Counted from the first letter of the stretch, positions 26,695-36,946 are shown. The stretch: 64,000 nt of DNA from Rheinheimera sp. (GCA_003482455.1 DMYW01000026.1:103958-167957), one strand, 5' to 3'. Notes: a model not told the origin generated them from the sequence alone. Numbers and translations: made by a program.

Positions 26695-28548
26695 TTATTG
26701 GGCTTGCGAGCGCCACCACGCGTCACGACGTTTTACGGCGGCGTTGCTGGCTTTTTCGTCCAGCTGCACCGACCAACTAGGGTTGCCTTGTAGCTGCAAC
26801 GTGGTCTGATAGTCCTCGCCATGCCAGCGATAACTGACGCTGAGTTGCTGACCCGGTTTGGCTTTGCTGATGGCTTTGTCGAGTGAAGCTTGATCTTTCA
26901 TCGGGTAACGACCAACTTTCAGCAGCACGGCATCTTGGTTAATACCGGCAATAAACCATGGACTGCCCTGCAAAGGCGCAGAGGTCACTTGCAAGCCACC
27001 GTCGGCAGGCGTGACTTGCAAAGGCCCTGCCCACGCCTCGTCCAGTTGGCGCTGCTTCAGACTTAACCCAAATTGCGCCAGCAACGCCGGCAGATCGGGT
27101 AAGCCTGGTTGCTCTATCCAATCAGTAAACACGTGCTCGGCAAAGGTTTTATCGCCACTGACACTGGCCAGCACTTGTTGAATGTCAGCCAAGCTGTAAG
27201 GGCGTTCAGGTTTGCCATGCTGTAGCCACATCTGGCGCATCAGCGCATCCAGGCTGGTGTGATAACGACTGCGGAGTTCTAAGTCCCAGACGAGCGCCAT
27301 CACTTCACCATAGGTGTAATAACTTAAATAATTGTTTTGAAAGTCGTTCCTATCAACTGACACCCCCGCATCGACAAACACCGCGTGTTCGCTCATCGCT
27401 TTAGGGCCACGCCACTGCCGGCCCGGTGCACGCAAGGTGCGATCAAGCGCTTTGGTCAGCTGTGCGACATAGGCCTCGTCGGCAAAATACCCAGAGCGCT
27501 TGAGTGCTAGCTTGCCGTAGTAATTGGTAAAACCTTCGGCAAACCATAAGGCATCTGACATGTTGGTTTTGCTGAAATCAAACGGCTCTAGGCTTTGCGG
27601 GCGAATGCGCTCAACGTTCCACGCATGGAAAAACTCATGCGACATGGTTTCGACTTGTGCAAAATCAAGCTCTTGCAGCGATCCGTCATTGGTGACGACG
27701 GTGGAGCTGCGGTGCTCCATGCCATCGCCTGACACGCCGGGCAAATAGTCGGCCAAGAAGGTGTAACGCTGGTCGGCATACGGCGGCAGTTCGCCGAAGA
27801 TCGCTTGTTGTTCTTTGACAAAACCTTGGATCTTCGGCAGCAACTCGTTGAGATCATCAGCGCTACCTTGATGATGTAAGGCTACGCGGATTTGATACGG
27901 TACGCCGTTGGAGGTTTGGGTGAAACTGGCGTATTGCAGCGGCGCCGCTTCAATCGGGCTATCCATCAACAGCTGCAAGTTGTCCGCGTGATACAGCACC
28001 GACTGATCCGGCTGGTTGCGCGCGGACAGTTGCGTCGCCACGCTCCAATCGGCCGGTAATTGCTTAAACTCAAGCGTGATCGGCTGGCTAGCTAGCGCTG
28101 GCGCGTACAACAAGGTTGCCGGCATGTTTAAATGCGCATGGCGTCGGTCCACTTGGCTGTAGGTGCCATCGGCATAGTTGGCAAACAGTTGATACGACAC
28201 AGTGACGGCGCCTGTGCTTGTGGGGGTGACACTCCAACTCGACGGGCCGGTGCGCACCACAGTGAGCGCTTGCCCATTGGCGTCAACCGCCTGCAACGCA
28301 TAGAGGTTTTTGGCAAAATCATGCCGAGCATAACGCCCAGGCGAGCTACTTGGCATCTGCAAAGCGACGGGTTCGCCCGCTTTGCCTTGCAGCGTCAGCG
28401 CCACGCCCAATCGATGTTGCTGCCGCGCCGATACATCCAGCTGATAATGACTGGCTGCCGCTGCGGTAGGTTGCTCCGGCGCTGCGAATGCAGCATTAAC
28501 CGCAGTGGCAAGGCTTGACCAGCCCAGTAGTTTCATCGAACGAATCAC
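26695..28548 (-). CDS. M61-family glycyl aminopeptidase
   Basis: 617-residue zinc metallopeptidase of family M61. Signal peptide MIRSMKLLGWSSLATAVNAAFAAP. The N-terminal beta domain (YQLDVSARQQHRLGVALTL) is followed by the thermolysin-like domain with GMEHRSS, the zinc motif HEFFHAWN and the distal Glu in ALWFAEGFTNYYG. A C-terminal PDZ-like part (INQDAVLLKVGRYPMKDQASLDKAI) is typical. The GTG start has AAGGA at 6 nt. Family members remove N-terminal Gly/Ala from peptides; this one is likely periplasmic. It lies 17 nt after the YjdF gene. Confidence 0.93.
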   Translation of the reverse strand: MIRSMKLLGWSSLATAVNAAFAAPEQPTAAAASHYQLDVSARQQHRLGVALTLQGKAGEPVALQMPSSSPGRYARHDFAKNLYALQAVDANGQALTVVRTGPSSWSVTPTSTGAVTVSYQLFANYADGTYSQVDRRHAHLNMPATLLYAPALASQPITLEFKQLPADWSVATQLSARNQPDQSVLYHADNLQLLMDSPIEAAPLQYASFTQTSNGVPYQIRVALHHQGSADDLNELLPKIQGFVKEQQAIFGELPPYADQRYTFLADYLPGVSGDGMEHRSSTVVTNDGSLQELDFAQVETMSHEFFHAWNVERIRPQSLEPFDFSKTNMSDALWFAEGFTNYYGKLALKRSGYFADEAYVAQLTKALDRTLRAPGRQWRGPKAMSEHAVFVDAGVSVDRNDFQNNYLSYYTYGEVMALVWDLELRSRYHTSLDALMRQMWLQHGKPERPYSLADIQQVLASVSGDKTFAEHVFTDWIEQPGLPDLPALLAQFGLSLKQRQLDEAWAGPLQVTPADGGLQVTSAPLQGSPWFIAGINQDAVLLKVGRYPMKDQASLDKAISKAKPGQQLSVSYRWHGEDYQTTLQLQGNPSWSVQLDEKASNAAVKRRDAWWRSQAQ

Positions 28549-28565
28549 AGGAAATCCTTAGCCAA

Positions 28566-29216
28566 TTACAGCAGCGGGCTGGTGACGGACATGCTTTGTT
28601 GCACATCCGCGCGTTGTTGCATCGCTGCTAATTGGCGATCGTGCCAACGACTAAGCAGCAGCAAACAACTCAGCGCACCAATCAGGGCCAACGCCATATC
28701 CGATTGTGTATCCCATGGGTCGCCTTGCGTGCCTAAAAACTCATCGGCACCTTGACCAAGCGCCACAGCGGCCGCCCATTCGATCAGCTCATAGGTGGCG
28801 CTAATGGCCAATACGACACAGACAGTTAAAAAATTCAGCATGTTGCGAGCGCTGACATAAGCGCCGCGCAGCAATATTTCGCGACAGACCAGCGCAGGCA
28901 CCAGCCCTTGGAAAAAGTGACCGATTTTGTCGTATGGATTGCGGCTTAACTCAAACAAGTCTTGCAAGAAAAAGCCAAACGGCACGCGGGCATAGCTGTA
29001 AGCGCCACCGAGCATCAACACCAAGCAATGCAACATCACCAGCACAAACAATAATGAACTGAGCGGAAAGCTGTGCCGAGTCCACCACAGTAGTGGCACG
29101 GCGAGCACAATAGGGAAAATCTCCAGCACCCAAGTGGTGCGGTCAAACGGGGCTAACCCAGACCACACTAAGCAGCCCAGCATGGCCACTAACATCAATA
29201 CACGCCACCGACTCAT
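28566..29216 (-). CDS. yjdF: DUF2238 membrane protein YjdF
   Basis: 216 residues with six predicted helices. The family signatures are clear: YDKIGHFFQGLVPALVCREILLR, ATYELIEWAAAVALGQGADEFLGTQGDPWDTQSDM and a final helix. Acidic and His residues inside the membrane suggest a catalytic or metal role, but none is known. It sits in a run of closely spaced minus-strand genes, 9 nt after the DUF2798 gene. Confidence 0.9.
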   Translation of the reverse strand: MSRWRVLMLVAMLGCLVWSGLAPFDRTTWVLEIFPIVLAVPLLWWTRHSFPLSSLLFVLVMLHCLVLMLGGAYSYARVPFGFFLQDLFELSRNPYDKIGHFFQGLVPALVCREILLRGAYVSARNMLNFLTVCVVLAISATYELIEWAAAVALGQGADEFLGTQGDPWDTQSDMALALIGALSCLLLLSRWHDRQLAAMQQRADVQQSMSVTSPLL

Positions 29217-29225
29217 TTTTGTTCC

Positions 29226-29471
29226 TTATTTCGCCTGTCCCGGCGCTTCAGTTAACCAACCCACCAGTTTACGTACCACCGGCAGTACCAGTAACAAGAC
29301 TGGAAATGCCACAATCCACGAAAACAACCAAGCGGACGGCCAGCGCTGCACCGAGTCCATATTCAGACCGTTGGCATGCAAGGTCGCGATCAACGACACC
29401 AATCCACTCATCAACAACGACAACAGCAACGGCATCAACCAAGCTGCCGCTTTTGCAGGTAACTTTTTCAC
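29226..29471 (-). CDS. DUF2798 small membrane protein
   Basis: 81 residues, two membrane helices (AWLMPLLLSLLMSGLVSLIATL; SAWLFSWIVAFPVLLLVLPVVRKLV). KLPAKAAAWLMPLLLSLLMS and WLFSWIVAFPV fit the DUF2798 family. The GTG start has GGAG 6 nt upstream and begins MKKLPAK as relatives do; an ATG 24 nt upstream is in frame but poorly placed. No function known. Confidence 0.82.
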   Translation of the reverse strand: MKKLPAKAAAWLMPLLLSLLMSGLVSLIATLHANGLNMDSVQRWPSAWLFSWIVAFPVLLLVLPVVRKLVGWLTEAPGQAK

Positions 29472-29539
29472 GCAATACTCCAGACCAGAACCCATTACAC
29501 GCACGCGGTACAAGGCACTTCATACATAGAATGAATGGC

Positions 29540-30814
29540 TTACACTAAAAACCACGCCGATAAACTGCCCAAAAATATCACAGTCGCGGCCGGTAACATA
29601 CGTTGTTTCAGCTCGGTTGACGCCAAACTCCACACCAGAGCGGTTTTTACCACCGTATTGCTCATCAGCGCCAGCATCAAGGCTTGCGCTGCAAGCGGCA
29701 CTTTGTCTTGTTGCGCAAGTTCGGTCATCGACAAGGTGATCGCATCGACATCGGCCACCCCAGCCAATGTGGATACCAAATACAAGCCCTGGGCCGGCGC
29801 ATAATGTTCGGTCAAACTGACCACCAACAACACCACGGCGAACACCAAGCCAAACTGCACTGCCGCCCACAAACTAAAGGGGTTGGCCAATGGTTCTGAA
29901 GTCGAGGTGTCCACCCCACTGTGACCACGTTTAGAATAAAACAGCGCAAAACCGAGTGTGAGGAGCGCCATCACGGCCACCGTTGGCCACAACGCTTGTA
30001 ACATCGGCAGATATAACAACCCAGCCATTAACAACACGCGGACACACATCACCAGCCAGGCCCATAAAATCCCTGCCGCCAGCGCATAACTGATGCCGGT
30101 GGCATGTTGGCCCGTCATGGCTTGGCTTAAACGAGCAAAACTTAAACTCACCGCAGTGGATGACACTAAACCGCCGGTCAAGCCGGCCACTAAGGTGCCT
30201 TTGACCGCACCTAGTACCCGCATTGCGATATACCCCACCAACGACAATGCAGAAATTAAGATCACCAACAGCCACAATTTATAAGGATTTAGCGCCTGCC
30301 AGGGGTCAATCGGATGGTTTGGCAGCAGCGGCAAGACGATAAAAGTGGCGATCAGCAGTTTGACGCCTGCGACCCAATCGTCACTCGCCAGCTTGGCCAC
30401 TAAGCCGTGCAGCGGTTGTTTGAACGTCAGCACGGCGGACGTGAGGATCGCCAGCGGCACCGCCAACTCGGCGTAGCCATACATCACGGCGCCGCCTAAT
30501 AAAAACACCGTTAAGGCGCTAATTTCACTGGTCAGCCCCAACGAGCGCAGCTCGCCTTGGTTTTCTAAGCGGTACGCGGTCAGCACAAAAGCGCCCACGG
30601 TCAGCAGCGCCACGGCAAATATCCATGGCGATTGGATATGTAAACTTAACCATGCCGACACGGCACCGACTTGTGCCAGCAATATAAAGGTGCGCACCCC
30701 GCCAAAACTAATGCCTGGGGTTTGGGTCTTGTGCTTTTCGCGTTCAATACCGACTAAGGCGCCAATCGCCAGCGCCAACGCAAAATTTCGCACCACGACG
30801 AGATCAATATCCAT
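29540..30814 (-). CDS. MgtC/SapB-type membrane protein with DUF4010 domain
   Basis: 424 residues, around 12 helices. The N-terminal third is MgtC-like (ALALAIGALVGIEREKH, GGVRTFILLAQVGAVSAWL, GLTSEISALTVFLLGGAVMYG); the C-terminal part is the DUF4010 domain (TGGLVSSTAVSLSFARLS, TLAGVADVDAITLSMTELA, ALMSNTVVKTALVWS). Proteins of this two-domain kind are uncharacterised; MgtC itself affects Mg2+ homeostasis and F-ATPase. The ATG has GGAGG at good spacing. It is first in the minus-strand run ending with the sulfatase gene. Confidence 0.85.
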   Translation of the reverse strand: MDIDLVVVRNFALALAIGALVGIEREKHKTQTPGISFGGVRTFILLAQVGAVSAWLSLHIQSPWIFAVALLTVGAFVLTAYRLENQGELRSLGLTSEISALTVFLLGGAVMYGYAELAVPLAILTSAVLTFKQPLHGLVAKLASDDWVAGVKLLIATFIVLPLLPNHPIDPWQALNPYKLWLLVILISALSLVGYIAMRVLGAVKGTLVAGLTGGLVSSTAVSLSFARLSQAMTGQHATGISYALAAGILWAWLVMCVRVLLMAGLLYLPMLQALWPTVAVMALLTLGFALFYSKRGHSGVDTSTSEPLANPFSLWAAVQFGLVFAVVLLVVSLTEHYAPAQGLYLVSTLAGVADVDAITLSMTELAQQDKVPLAAQALMLALMSNTVVKTALVWSLASTELKQRMLPAATVIFLGSLSAWFLV

Positions 30815-31015
30815 GTCGTCCTCCGCTTTGAAAAATTCATTCTGTACCTGTGGAAGGGTTAGATGCAACTGGTTGATCTCGCATTTGTTTTCAAACAAAA
30901 CGGGGATTGCGTCACCGCCGCAACTGATAACTTGGCTATAGAGTAGGAACAAGCTTGCATTTCAGAACAACTCGCATAGGGTAATAAGCACAGCCGCACA
31001 AAAATGGAGCCTGAC

Positions 31016-32869
31016 ATGCAGTCATTACGAAAATTCAGTATCCGCCAGCGCCTACTCAGCAGCACAGTGGCGATGGGCGTGGCGATGGTGGTGATGTTGC
31101 TGGCCATGCTGGATCAATCTGAGGATTTAACCGACCTAGCCACCGCGAGTAAACTCGCTTCGACCCTAGAGGCCGATGTGCTGACCCTGCGCCGCCACGA
31201 AAAAGATTTTTTATTGCGCCGCAACGCCGAGTACGTCGATAAACACCAAAAAAGCACACAAGTGCTGCTTGATCACGTTGCCAAGCTCACCAGTCTGCTG
31301 CAAGACAACGATTTAGACAGCCGTCTGCTTGGCAATTTTCGCCAACAAGTCGACGAATACCAGCAAAGTTTTCAGGCACTCGCGGCCACACGCAAAGAGA
31401 TTGGTTTAACTGACGAAGAAGGTTTGATCGGCGCGATGCGCAAAGCCGCTCATGCCATCGAAAATGATTTAAAAGACAAAAATGATGCCACGCTCACGGT
31501 GCAACTACTGCAGATCCGCCGTTACGAAAAAGATTTTCGGTTATCGCCGGATGTGAAATTCCAAACCTTAGTTGAAACAACTGTCAGTGAACTGCGCCCG
31601 GCATTAGATGCCACGTCGCAACAGCATTTGGATGAGTATCAAGCGACCTTTCGTGCCTTGGTCAACGCTGAACAAAAATCAGGCTTGAGCCCAGACCAAG
31701 GGTTGATGGGCAGCATGCGCGAAGAAATCAAAGCCACCGAAAGTATTCTCGAGCAACTCGCCCATGACATGGATGAAGCCATTCAAAGTGAAACCGATCG
31801 AGTGAAATTCGTCGGCATTGCAATCTCCTTGACGACTTTGATACTGCTGACAGGGTTTGTCATTTTAATTGGCCGCTCCATCATAGTGCCAGTGACGCAA
31901 GTCCAGCAGACGTTAAATGCCGTCACACGCGATCGCGATTTCCGTTTTCGCTTGGATGTGTCTGGTCACGATGAAATGTCGGCACTTGGCAATGACGTCA
32001 ACACCTTGCTTAGTGAAGTGCAGCATTTGATTAAAACGGTGAATACCGCCTTGTCGATGCTGGATCTGGCCACCGCAGAGTTGTCCGAAGCTACCACTAT
32101 CACCAGCCGCGATATGCAGCAACAACAAGTGGAAACCGATTTAGTCGCTACCGCTGTCACCGAAATGGGCAGCACCATTCATGAAATCGCCAGCAATACC
32201 GAAAGCACAGCGGCCAGGGCCGAAAGCACCAACGCGCACGCCAATCGTGGTCAAAAACAAGTCGCCAGTGCCGTGCAGCAAATTCGCCAATTGTCGACTC
32301 GTTTAGAGCGCGCCACCGATACCGTCAATGAACTAGCCAAAGACAGCCAGACCATTGGTCAGGTGCTGGAAGTGATCCGTACGATCGCCGATCAAACCAA
32401 CTTGCTGGCACTGAACGCCGCCATTGAAGCCGCCCGCGCCGGTGAACAAGGCCGTGGTTTTGCCGTCGTTGCCGATGAAGTGCGGATGCTGGCGATGAAA
32501 ACTCAAGAATCGACCAAACAAATTGAAGGTATTATCCGTGGCTTGCAAAGCCGCACCTTGGACATAGTTCGGGTGATGCAAGAATGTCGCGATGACGGCG
32601 TGCAAAGCGCCAGTCAAGCCGGCGAAGCCATGCAAGTACTGGATGAAATCACCAGCAATGTCACTGAAATCAAAGACATGACTATCACGATTGCCGCCGC
32701 CATCGAAGAGCAAAGTTTGGTGGCGCAAGAAGTGAATAAAAACGTGGTGCGTATTCGCGATTTGTCGATTGAAACGGCAGAAACTAGCGCTAAAAACGCC
32801 GAGATCAGTGAAGAAGTGTCATCACAAGCTAGCGAATTGCAACGTTCGGTTGAAGCATTTAAAGCCTAA
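31016..32869 (+). CDS. Methyl-accepting chemotaxis protein with HBM sensor
   Basis: 617 residues. Helix 1 at about 8-28, a large periplasmic helical bimodular (HBM) ligand domain with two parallel modules (LRRHEKDFLLRRNAEYV and IRRYEKDFRLSPDVKF), helix 2 near 265-288, HAMP, then the cytoplasmic signalling domain with the hairpin tip LLALNAAIEAARAGEQGRGFAVVADEVRMLA. HBM sensors such as McpS bind TCA intermediates or acetate, so an organic-acid ligand is plausible. GGAG lies 6 nt before the ATG used; another ATG is four codons upstream. Monocistronic. Confidence 0.93.
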   Translation: MQSLRKFSIRQRLLSSTVAMGVAMVVMLLAMLDQSEDLTDLATASKLASTLEADVLTLRRHEKDFLLRRNAEYVDKHQKSTQVLLDHVAKLTSLLQDNDLDSRLLGNFRQQVDEYQQSFQALAATRKEIGLTDEEGLIGAMRKAAHAIENDLKDKNDATLTVQLLQIRRYEKDFRLSPDVKFQTLVETTVSELRPALDATSQQHLDEYQATFRALVNAEQKSGLSPDQGLMGSMREEIKATESILEQLAHDMDEAIQSETDRVKFVGIAISLTTLILLTGFVILIGRSIIVPVTQVQQTLNAVTRDRDFRFRLDVSGHDEMSALGNDVNTLLSEVQHLIKTVNTALSMLDLATAELSEATTITSRDMQQQQVETDLVATAVTEMGSTIHEIASNTESTAARAESTNAHANRGQKQVASAVQQIRQLSTRLERATDTVNELAKDSQTIGQVLEVIRTIADQTNLLALNAAIEAARAGEQGRGFAVVADEVRMLAMKTQESTKQIEGIIRGLQSRTLDIVRVMQECRDDGVQSASQAGEAMQVLDEITSNVTEIKDMTITIAAAIEEQSLVAQEVNKNVVRIRDLSIETAETSAKNAEISEEVSSQASELQRSVEAFKA

Positions 32870-32890
32870 AAGCTTGGTCAGACGAGCATT

Positions 32891-32917
32891 AAAAAAGCCC
32901 CTTTCGGGGCTTTTTTA
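32891..32917. terminator. Bidirectional terminator between MCP and barrel gene
   Basis: AAAAAAGCCCC/GGGGCTTTTTT with TTTC loop, perfect and usable from both strands. Confidence 0.92.
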
Positions 32918-32924
32918 TTTGGTT

Positions 32925-33548
32925 TTACAACAAGATGCGTAAACGGATACTGGTCGAATTACTGTCTTGATGTTGGTTATAACTAGCACCAATGGTCATA
33001 CCTTTACCAAAACGGTAATCCAGTCCGACACTTGCCGTTAACTCGTCGGCAAAACGCTCATCGCTAAATTGCGAATAACGCAGGCCAGCATTGAATTCAA
33101 AGCTACGCGTGAGTTTCACACGGTAAGTGCTCGAGGCACCAATAAAGTTACTGCGATACTCGTCAAGGTTACTGCGCGAGTATTGCATCCGGCCGATATG
33201 GCCTTGCAAATCAACGGCTTGCGTCTCTGTGACATCATAAATATAGCCGCCACCAAAACTGATTTGCTTCATATCTGAAGTGTACGCTTGGTTAGATACC
33301 ACGCCATCACCGTCGGCCGACCAATAACGTGCTTCGACTAAGAAATTGTCGCGCAGGCGGTTGGCATATAACAAACCAAAAGCGTCCAAAGTTTCACCCG
33401 GTGCTGTGGCTCCGGCGTAACCTGCGGCAAATTGATTGTCGGTATCTAATTGATCCCATTGCAGTTCAAACCGATCATAATCCATTCCGGCAGCCTGACT
33501 GGCGCCAGCTGCCGTCAATAACGCAACGCTTAACAATAACTTTTTCAT
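32925..33548 (-). CDS. Outer-membrane beta-barrel protein
   Basis: 207 residues, signal peptide MKKLLLSVALLTAAGASQAA. The mature protein consists of alternating strands (LRDNFLVEARYWSADGDG, KQISFGGGYIYDVTE, FEFNAGLRYSQFSDERF, MTIGASYNQHQ) as in small OmpA/OmpX-like barrels, ending SIRLRILL without a terminal aromatic residue. Function unknown; not linked to neighbours. Confidence 0.8.
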   Translation of the reverse strand: MKKLLLSVALLTAAGASQAAGMDYDRFELQWDQLDTDNQFAAGYAGATAPGETLDAFGLLYANRLRDNFLVEARYWSADGDGVVSNQAYTSDMKQISFGGGYIYDVTETQAVDLQGHIGRMQYSRSNLDEYRSNFIGASSTYRVKLTRSFEFNAGLRYSQFSDERFADELTASVGLDYRFGKGMTIGASYNQHQDSNSTSIRLRILL

Positions 33549-33738
33549 GATATTCCCTTGGTTCAATGAAGTGATTTCAGGCTGCCATGCATTGCAGTGT
33601 TTGTCAGCGGTATGGTCACACTCAGGCTGTTGCAAATTGTGTCTAAGTTGCCACTAACAAAACAATGCATCTATATGATTTATATGGGAATAAAATGAAT
33701 ACAAACTGAAGCGGTTACGGACGAGTTTTTACATCTAG

Positions 33739-34035
33739 TTAGATTTTTTCACGAAGTGGATCGCAAGTTCGCACCCGATTGAGGAACAACTGCAACGGCC
33801 AACCAAGCAGCAGCAACAAGGGTTGCAGCACAAGCACAAAGATGGCGAACCCAACCAGCCCCAATTGCCAAGCATCAAGCTGCCAACAAAGTAGTGCGGT
33901 CCAAAGGGTTTGCCACAAGGCCTGTTGCAGACTGGATACTGGTACCGCCTCGACAAATGGCGCTTGGCGCCACAGCAGCCACGCCGGCAACAAACCCCAG
34001 CCCGCTAAGATAAATATGCTCAACAACCCGCTCAT
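33739..34035 (-). CDS. Small hypothetical membrane protein
   Basis: 98 residues with three hydrophobic stretches (LLSIFILAGWGLLPAWLLW; LWQTLWTALLCW; LVGFAIFVLVLQPLLLLLGWPL) and a basic end. The start has only a distant GGAGG. Protein character and position support a real gene, but no family is recognised. Confidence 0.5.
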   Translation of the reverse strand: MSGLLSIFILAGWGLLPAWLLWRQAPFVEAVPVSSLQQALWQTLWTALLCWQLDAWQLGLVGFAIFVLVLQPLLLLLGWPLQLFLNRVRTCDPLREKI

Positions 34036-34141
34036 GCTGTGAAGTCACCCTCCCCATTCATCGTATTACCTTGCATCAAACACCCAGCGAAGTCGAGCTG
34101 CGCCCACACAAAATCAATACTAGAGCCTGCATTGGCACCAA

Positions 34142-34167
34142 TAAAAAAGCCGGCAAATGCCGGCTTT
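34142..34167 (-). terminator. Terminator of DUF885 gene
   Basis: AAAGCCGGCA/TGCCGGCTTT stem, 2-nt loop; on the minus strand a T-run follows. It lies 18 nt after the DUF885 stop. Confidence 0.88.
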
Positions 34168-34184
34168 GGTCACATCAAGGTCAG

Positions 34185-36056
34185 TTACACCTTGTTGGCT
34201 TTGACACTGGCGATCCAGTTGTCGACGCGCTGCGCCAATACTTTCATTGGCAAAGCGCCGCCACCTAAGATGGTGTCGTGGAAGCCACGAATGTCGAATT
34301 GGTCGCCCAACTCGCGTTTGGCTTTAGCGCGCATTTCTAAAATTTTCAGCATACCTACTTTGTAGGCAGTGGCTTGACCAGGCCATACCAAATAACGTTG
34401 TACTTCAGAGCGTACGGCACCTTCGGCCACAGGCGAGTGGTCTAAGAAGAACTGTACGCCTTGTTGTTCAGTCCAACCTTTGGCATGCATGCCAGTGTCG
34501 ACCACTAAACGAATCGCGCGCCACATTTCGGTGATCAACCGGCCAAAATCAGAATATGGGTTTTCGTATTGGCCCATCTCTTTAGACAGCAACTCTGAGT
34601 ACAAGCCCCAACCTTCCGCATATGCTGTAAAACCAGCTTGGGTGCGGAATTTCGGCACCGCCGTTAGCTCTTGTGCAATCGAAATTTGCATATGATGGCC
34701 CGGCAAACCTTCGTGGTACGCGATAGCTTCCATTTCATTCTTAGGCATTTGTTTCATGTCAGACAAATGCGCGTAATAAATGCCTGGGCGTTTGCCGTCA
34801 GGCGTGCCAGGGAAATAGTGCTGCGCAGCACCTGGTTGTTCGCGGAACGCTTCGACACGTTTCACCACCAACGGTGCTTTTGGCAAAATGCCAAAATACT
34901 GCGGTAGTTTTTGTTCGATTTGACGGATATAAGCGTCAGCGTCTTTGATATAGGCCAATCGGCCTTCATCTGTATCTGGGTAGAAGAATTGCGGGTCGGT
35001 TTTGATGAACTTAAAGAAGGCTTTTAAATCGCCTTTAAAGCCGACTTTGTCTTTGATGGCGTTCATTTCACCGGTCAGACGTTCCACTTCTTTTAAGCCC
35101 AATTCATGGATTTGTTCAGCGGTTAAATCTGTGGTGGTCGATTGCTTCAAACGCAGGTTGTAGTACGCCACACCATTGGGCTGACTGGAAACCCCTGTTG
35201 CGTTGTCGGCAGCGTTTGGTTTCTCTTTGACTAAGTATTCTGACAGCTGACTGTATGCTGGTTTGAACTGATTGACCAGCGCTTGTTTAGCGCTTTCCGT
35301 CAGTTGCTGTACGGCCGCGTCATCAATTTTGTCGGCTTTTTTCAGCGCGTCGATTTTTGCTTTGGCATCGGCCCACAGTGGCGCATCTTTGTCACTGTCG
35401 GTAAATGGGGCGCCGGTCAGCAGGTTATTCACTTGCGTGATCACACCGTCATAGGCAAATTTCGGTGGACGAATGCCCAATTTGGCTTGTTTTTCAGCGC
35501 GTTGTTGCAATTGACCAATCGCTGTCGCAATGCCACCGATCCGCTTGATGTACGCTTCCATGTCGGCTTTTTCTTCGACTTTGTGGAAGTTGATCAGGAT
35601 CTGCGGCAGCATCGCATGCACGCCATTCATTTGGGTAAAGACATAGCCGTTTTCACGGAATTTGCTGGCTTCTAGCGCCTCTTCGTATTGGTAAATCCAC
35701 AGGTCGTAAGAGGTTTTGGTTTCCAAGTCCAACTGGTTGTAATCAAAGTTGGCTTTTAACTCTTCCACCGTTTTGCCAACCCACGCTAGGTTTTTGTCTT
35801 CGGCTTCTTCGGTCATATCATCGATATCACCGTTGCGCTCTTTCCGGCCTAAGAAGGTCAGACCGATAGGGCTCATCATCAACTGCTCTTCGTATTTGGT
35901 ATCAAACCATTTGTTCAGACGTTGTGATTCAGATTCTGCGGGGGCGGTTTGCGCGGCAACGGGGGCTGCGGCGGCTTGAGTTTCGGTTTTCTTGTCGGCT
36001 GGGCTGCAACCGGCCAATAATGCTGCGATGGACAGCGCTACGAGTGAATAACGCAC
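34185..36056 (-). CDS. DUF885 lipoprotein, probable zinc peptidase
   Basis: 623 residues. Lipoprotein leader MRYSLVALSIAALLAGC with a good lipobox, then an Ala/Pro linker. The DUF885 domain carries AIAYHEGLPGHHMQ, an HExxH-like zinc site, followed by AGFTAYAEGWGLYSE with the distal Glu, and EMWRAIRLVVDTGMHAKGW. Relatives are thought to be carboxypeptidase/oligopeptidase-like metallohydrolases. The GTG start was chosen since AGGAG lies 6 nt upstream and the leader begins there; the frame runs 20 codons further. Localisation: periplasmic face of inner or outer membrane. Confidence 0.88.
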   Translation of the reverse strand: MRYSLVALSIAALLAGCSPADKKTETQAAAAPVAAQTAPAESESQRLNKWFDTKYEEQLMMSPIGLTFLGRKERNGDIDDMTEEAEDKNLAWVGKTVEELKANFDYNQLDLETKTSYDLWIYQYEEALEASKFRENGYVFTQMNGVHAMLPQILINFHKVEEKADMEAYIKRIGGIATAIGQLQQRAEKQAKLGIRPPKFAYDGVITQVNNLLTGAPFTDSDKDAPLWADAKAKIDALKKADKIDDAAVQQLTESAKQALVNQFKPAYSQLSEYLVKEKPNAADNATGVSSQPNGVAYYNLRLKQSTTTDLTAEQIHELGLKEVERLTGEMNAIKDKVGFKGDLKAFFKFIKTDPQFFYPDTDEGRLAYIKDADAYIRQIEQKLPQYFGILPKAPLVVKRVEAFREQPGAAQHYFPGTPDGKRPGIYYAHLSDMKQMPKNEMEAIAYHEGLPGHHMQISIAQELTAVPKFRTQAGFTAYAEGWGLYSELLSKEMGQYENPYSDFGRLITEMWRAIRLVVDTGMHAKGWTEQQGVQFFLDHSPVAEGAVRSEVQRYLVWPGQATAYKVGMLKILEMRAKAKRELGDQFDIRGFHDTILGGGALPMKVLAQRVDNWIASVKANKV

Positions 36057-36181
36057 ATCTTGCTCCTGGGTTGTGTTTGCTGTTGTTGTCAGAAGGTGGA
36101 ACACCACCCCTATCATTTCAGTCAGAACCTAACGTGAAAAGCGCGCTGCGTCTAAACCCAATTTGTAAGCGACCATTTCCA

Positions 36182-36673
36182 TTAGGCCAGCGACAACACA
36201 AAAAACCGGCTAAACGGATCGTCGGTATAGTCGGCAAAGGGACCACATTCGACAAAACCGTGCCGCTGATACAGGGCTACTGCCGGCGCGAAATAGGCGG
36301 TGCTGCCGGTCTCTAAATAAAGTTCTGTGATGCCGTGTTGTTTGGCGTCGTCAATTAGATGACGCAGGATCACCGAGCCTAAACCTTGGCCACGCATCTG
36401 CTTCGCCGTGCGCATTGATTTCAATTCGGCCATCTGCGCATGGTGTTTTTTCCACGCGCCACACCCGACCAGCTGCTGCGCCGACCACAAGGTCCACATC
36501 CGTATATCGGGTTGTTGCAGTCGCGAAAAATCAAAGGCATGCACGCTTTCCGGCGGCGACTCTTGGTGCATGTCGGCCAAGTGTTCCAGCAAAAAAGCTT
36601 GAATAGCCGAGCCCGAAACGTCGTCGAGGCGAAATTCCAATGACGAGTTGGGTACGAGGTAAGATGATGTCAT
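36182..36673 (-). CDS. GNAT-family N-acetyltransferase
   Basis: 163 residues. Acetyl-CoA site MRGQGLGSVILRHLIDDAK, preceded by AELKSMRTAKQ, and a C-terminal YQRHGFVECGPFADY as in YsnE-like GNATs acting on small amines or amino acids. AAGG lies 6 nt before the ATG. Single gene; substrate unknown. Confidence 0.88.
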   Translation of the reverse strand: MTSSYLVPNSSLEFRLDDVSGSAIQAFLLEHLADMHQESPPESVHAFDFSRLQQPDIRMWTLWSAQQLVGCGAWKKHHAQMAELKSMRTAKQMRGQGLGSVILRHLIDDAKQHGITELYLETGSTAYFAPAVALYQRHGFVECGPFADYTDDPFSRFFVLSLA

Positions 36674-36946
36674 GGTGGACCTTGGTTGTTTATCCGGCTT
36701 CTGTGAGCCACTTGTGCTGTAGGGACAGCGTTTTTTCTACCCAACCGAATTGCAAAGCGAATGCCAGCCAAGCAAAAACAAGATAACCGATTGAATTTAA
36801 TAATTAAAACGCCAAAGCACCCCGACAACTGATTCACCGTTTGCACCAACACAGCGCATCAACGCAGCCCACGCGCGTGTCCACGCCCGCTGCTGGTGCA
36901 GCCAGCTTCCGGCGTTGCCGCCTTTTAGCGACTGCCTGCGGCTCTG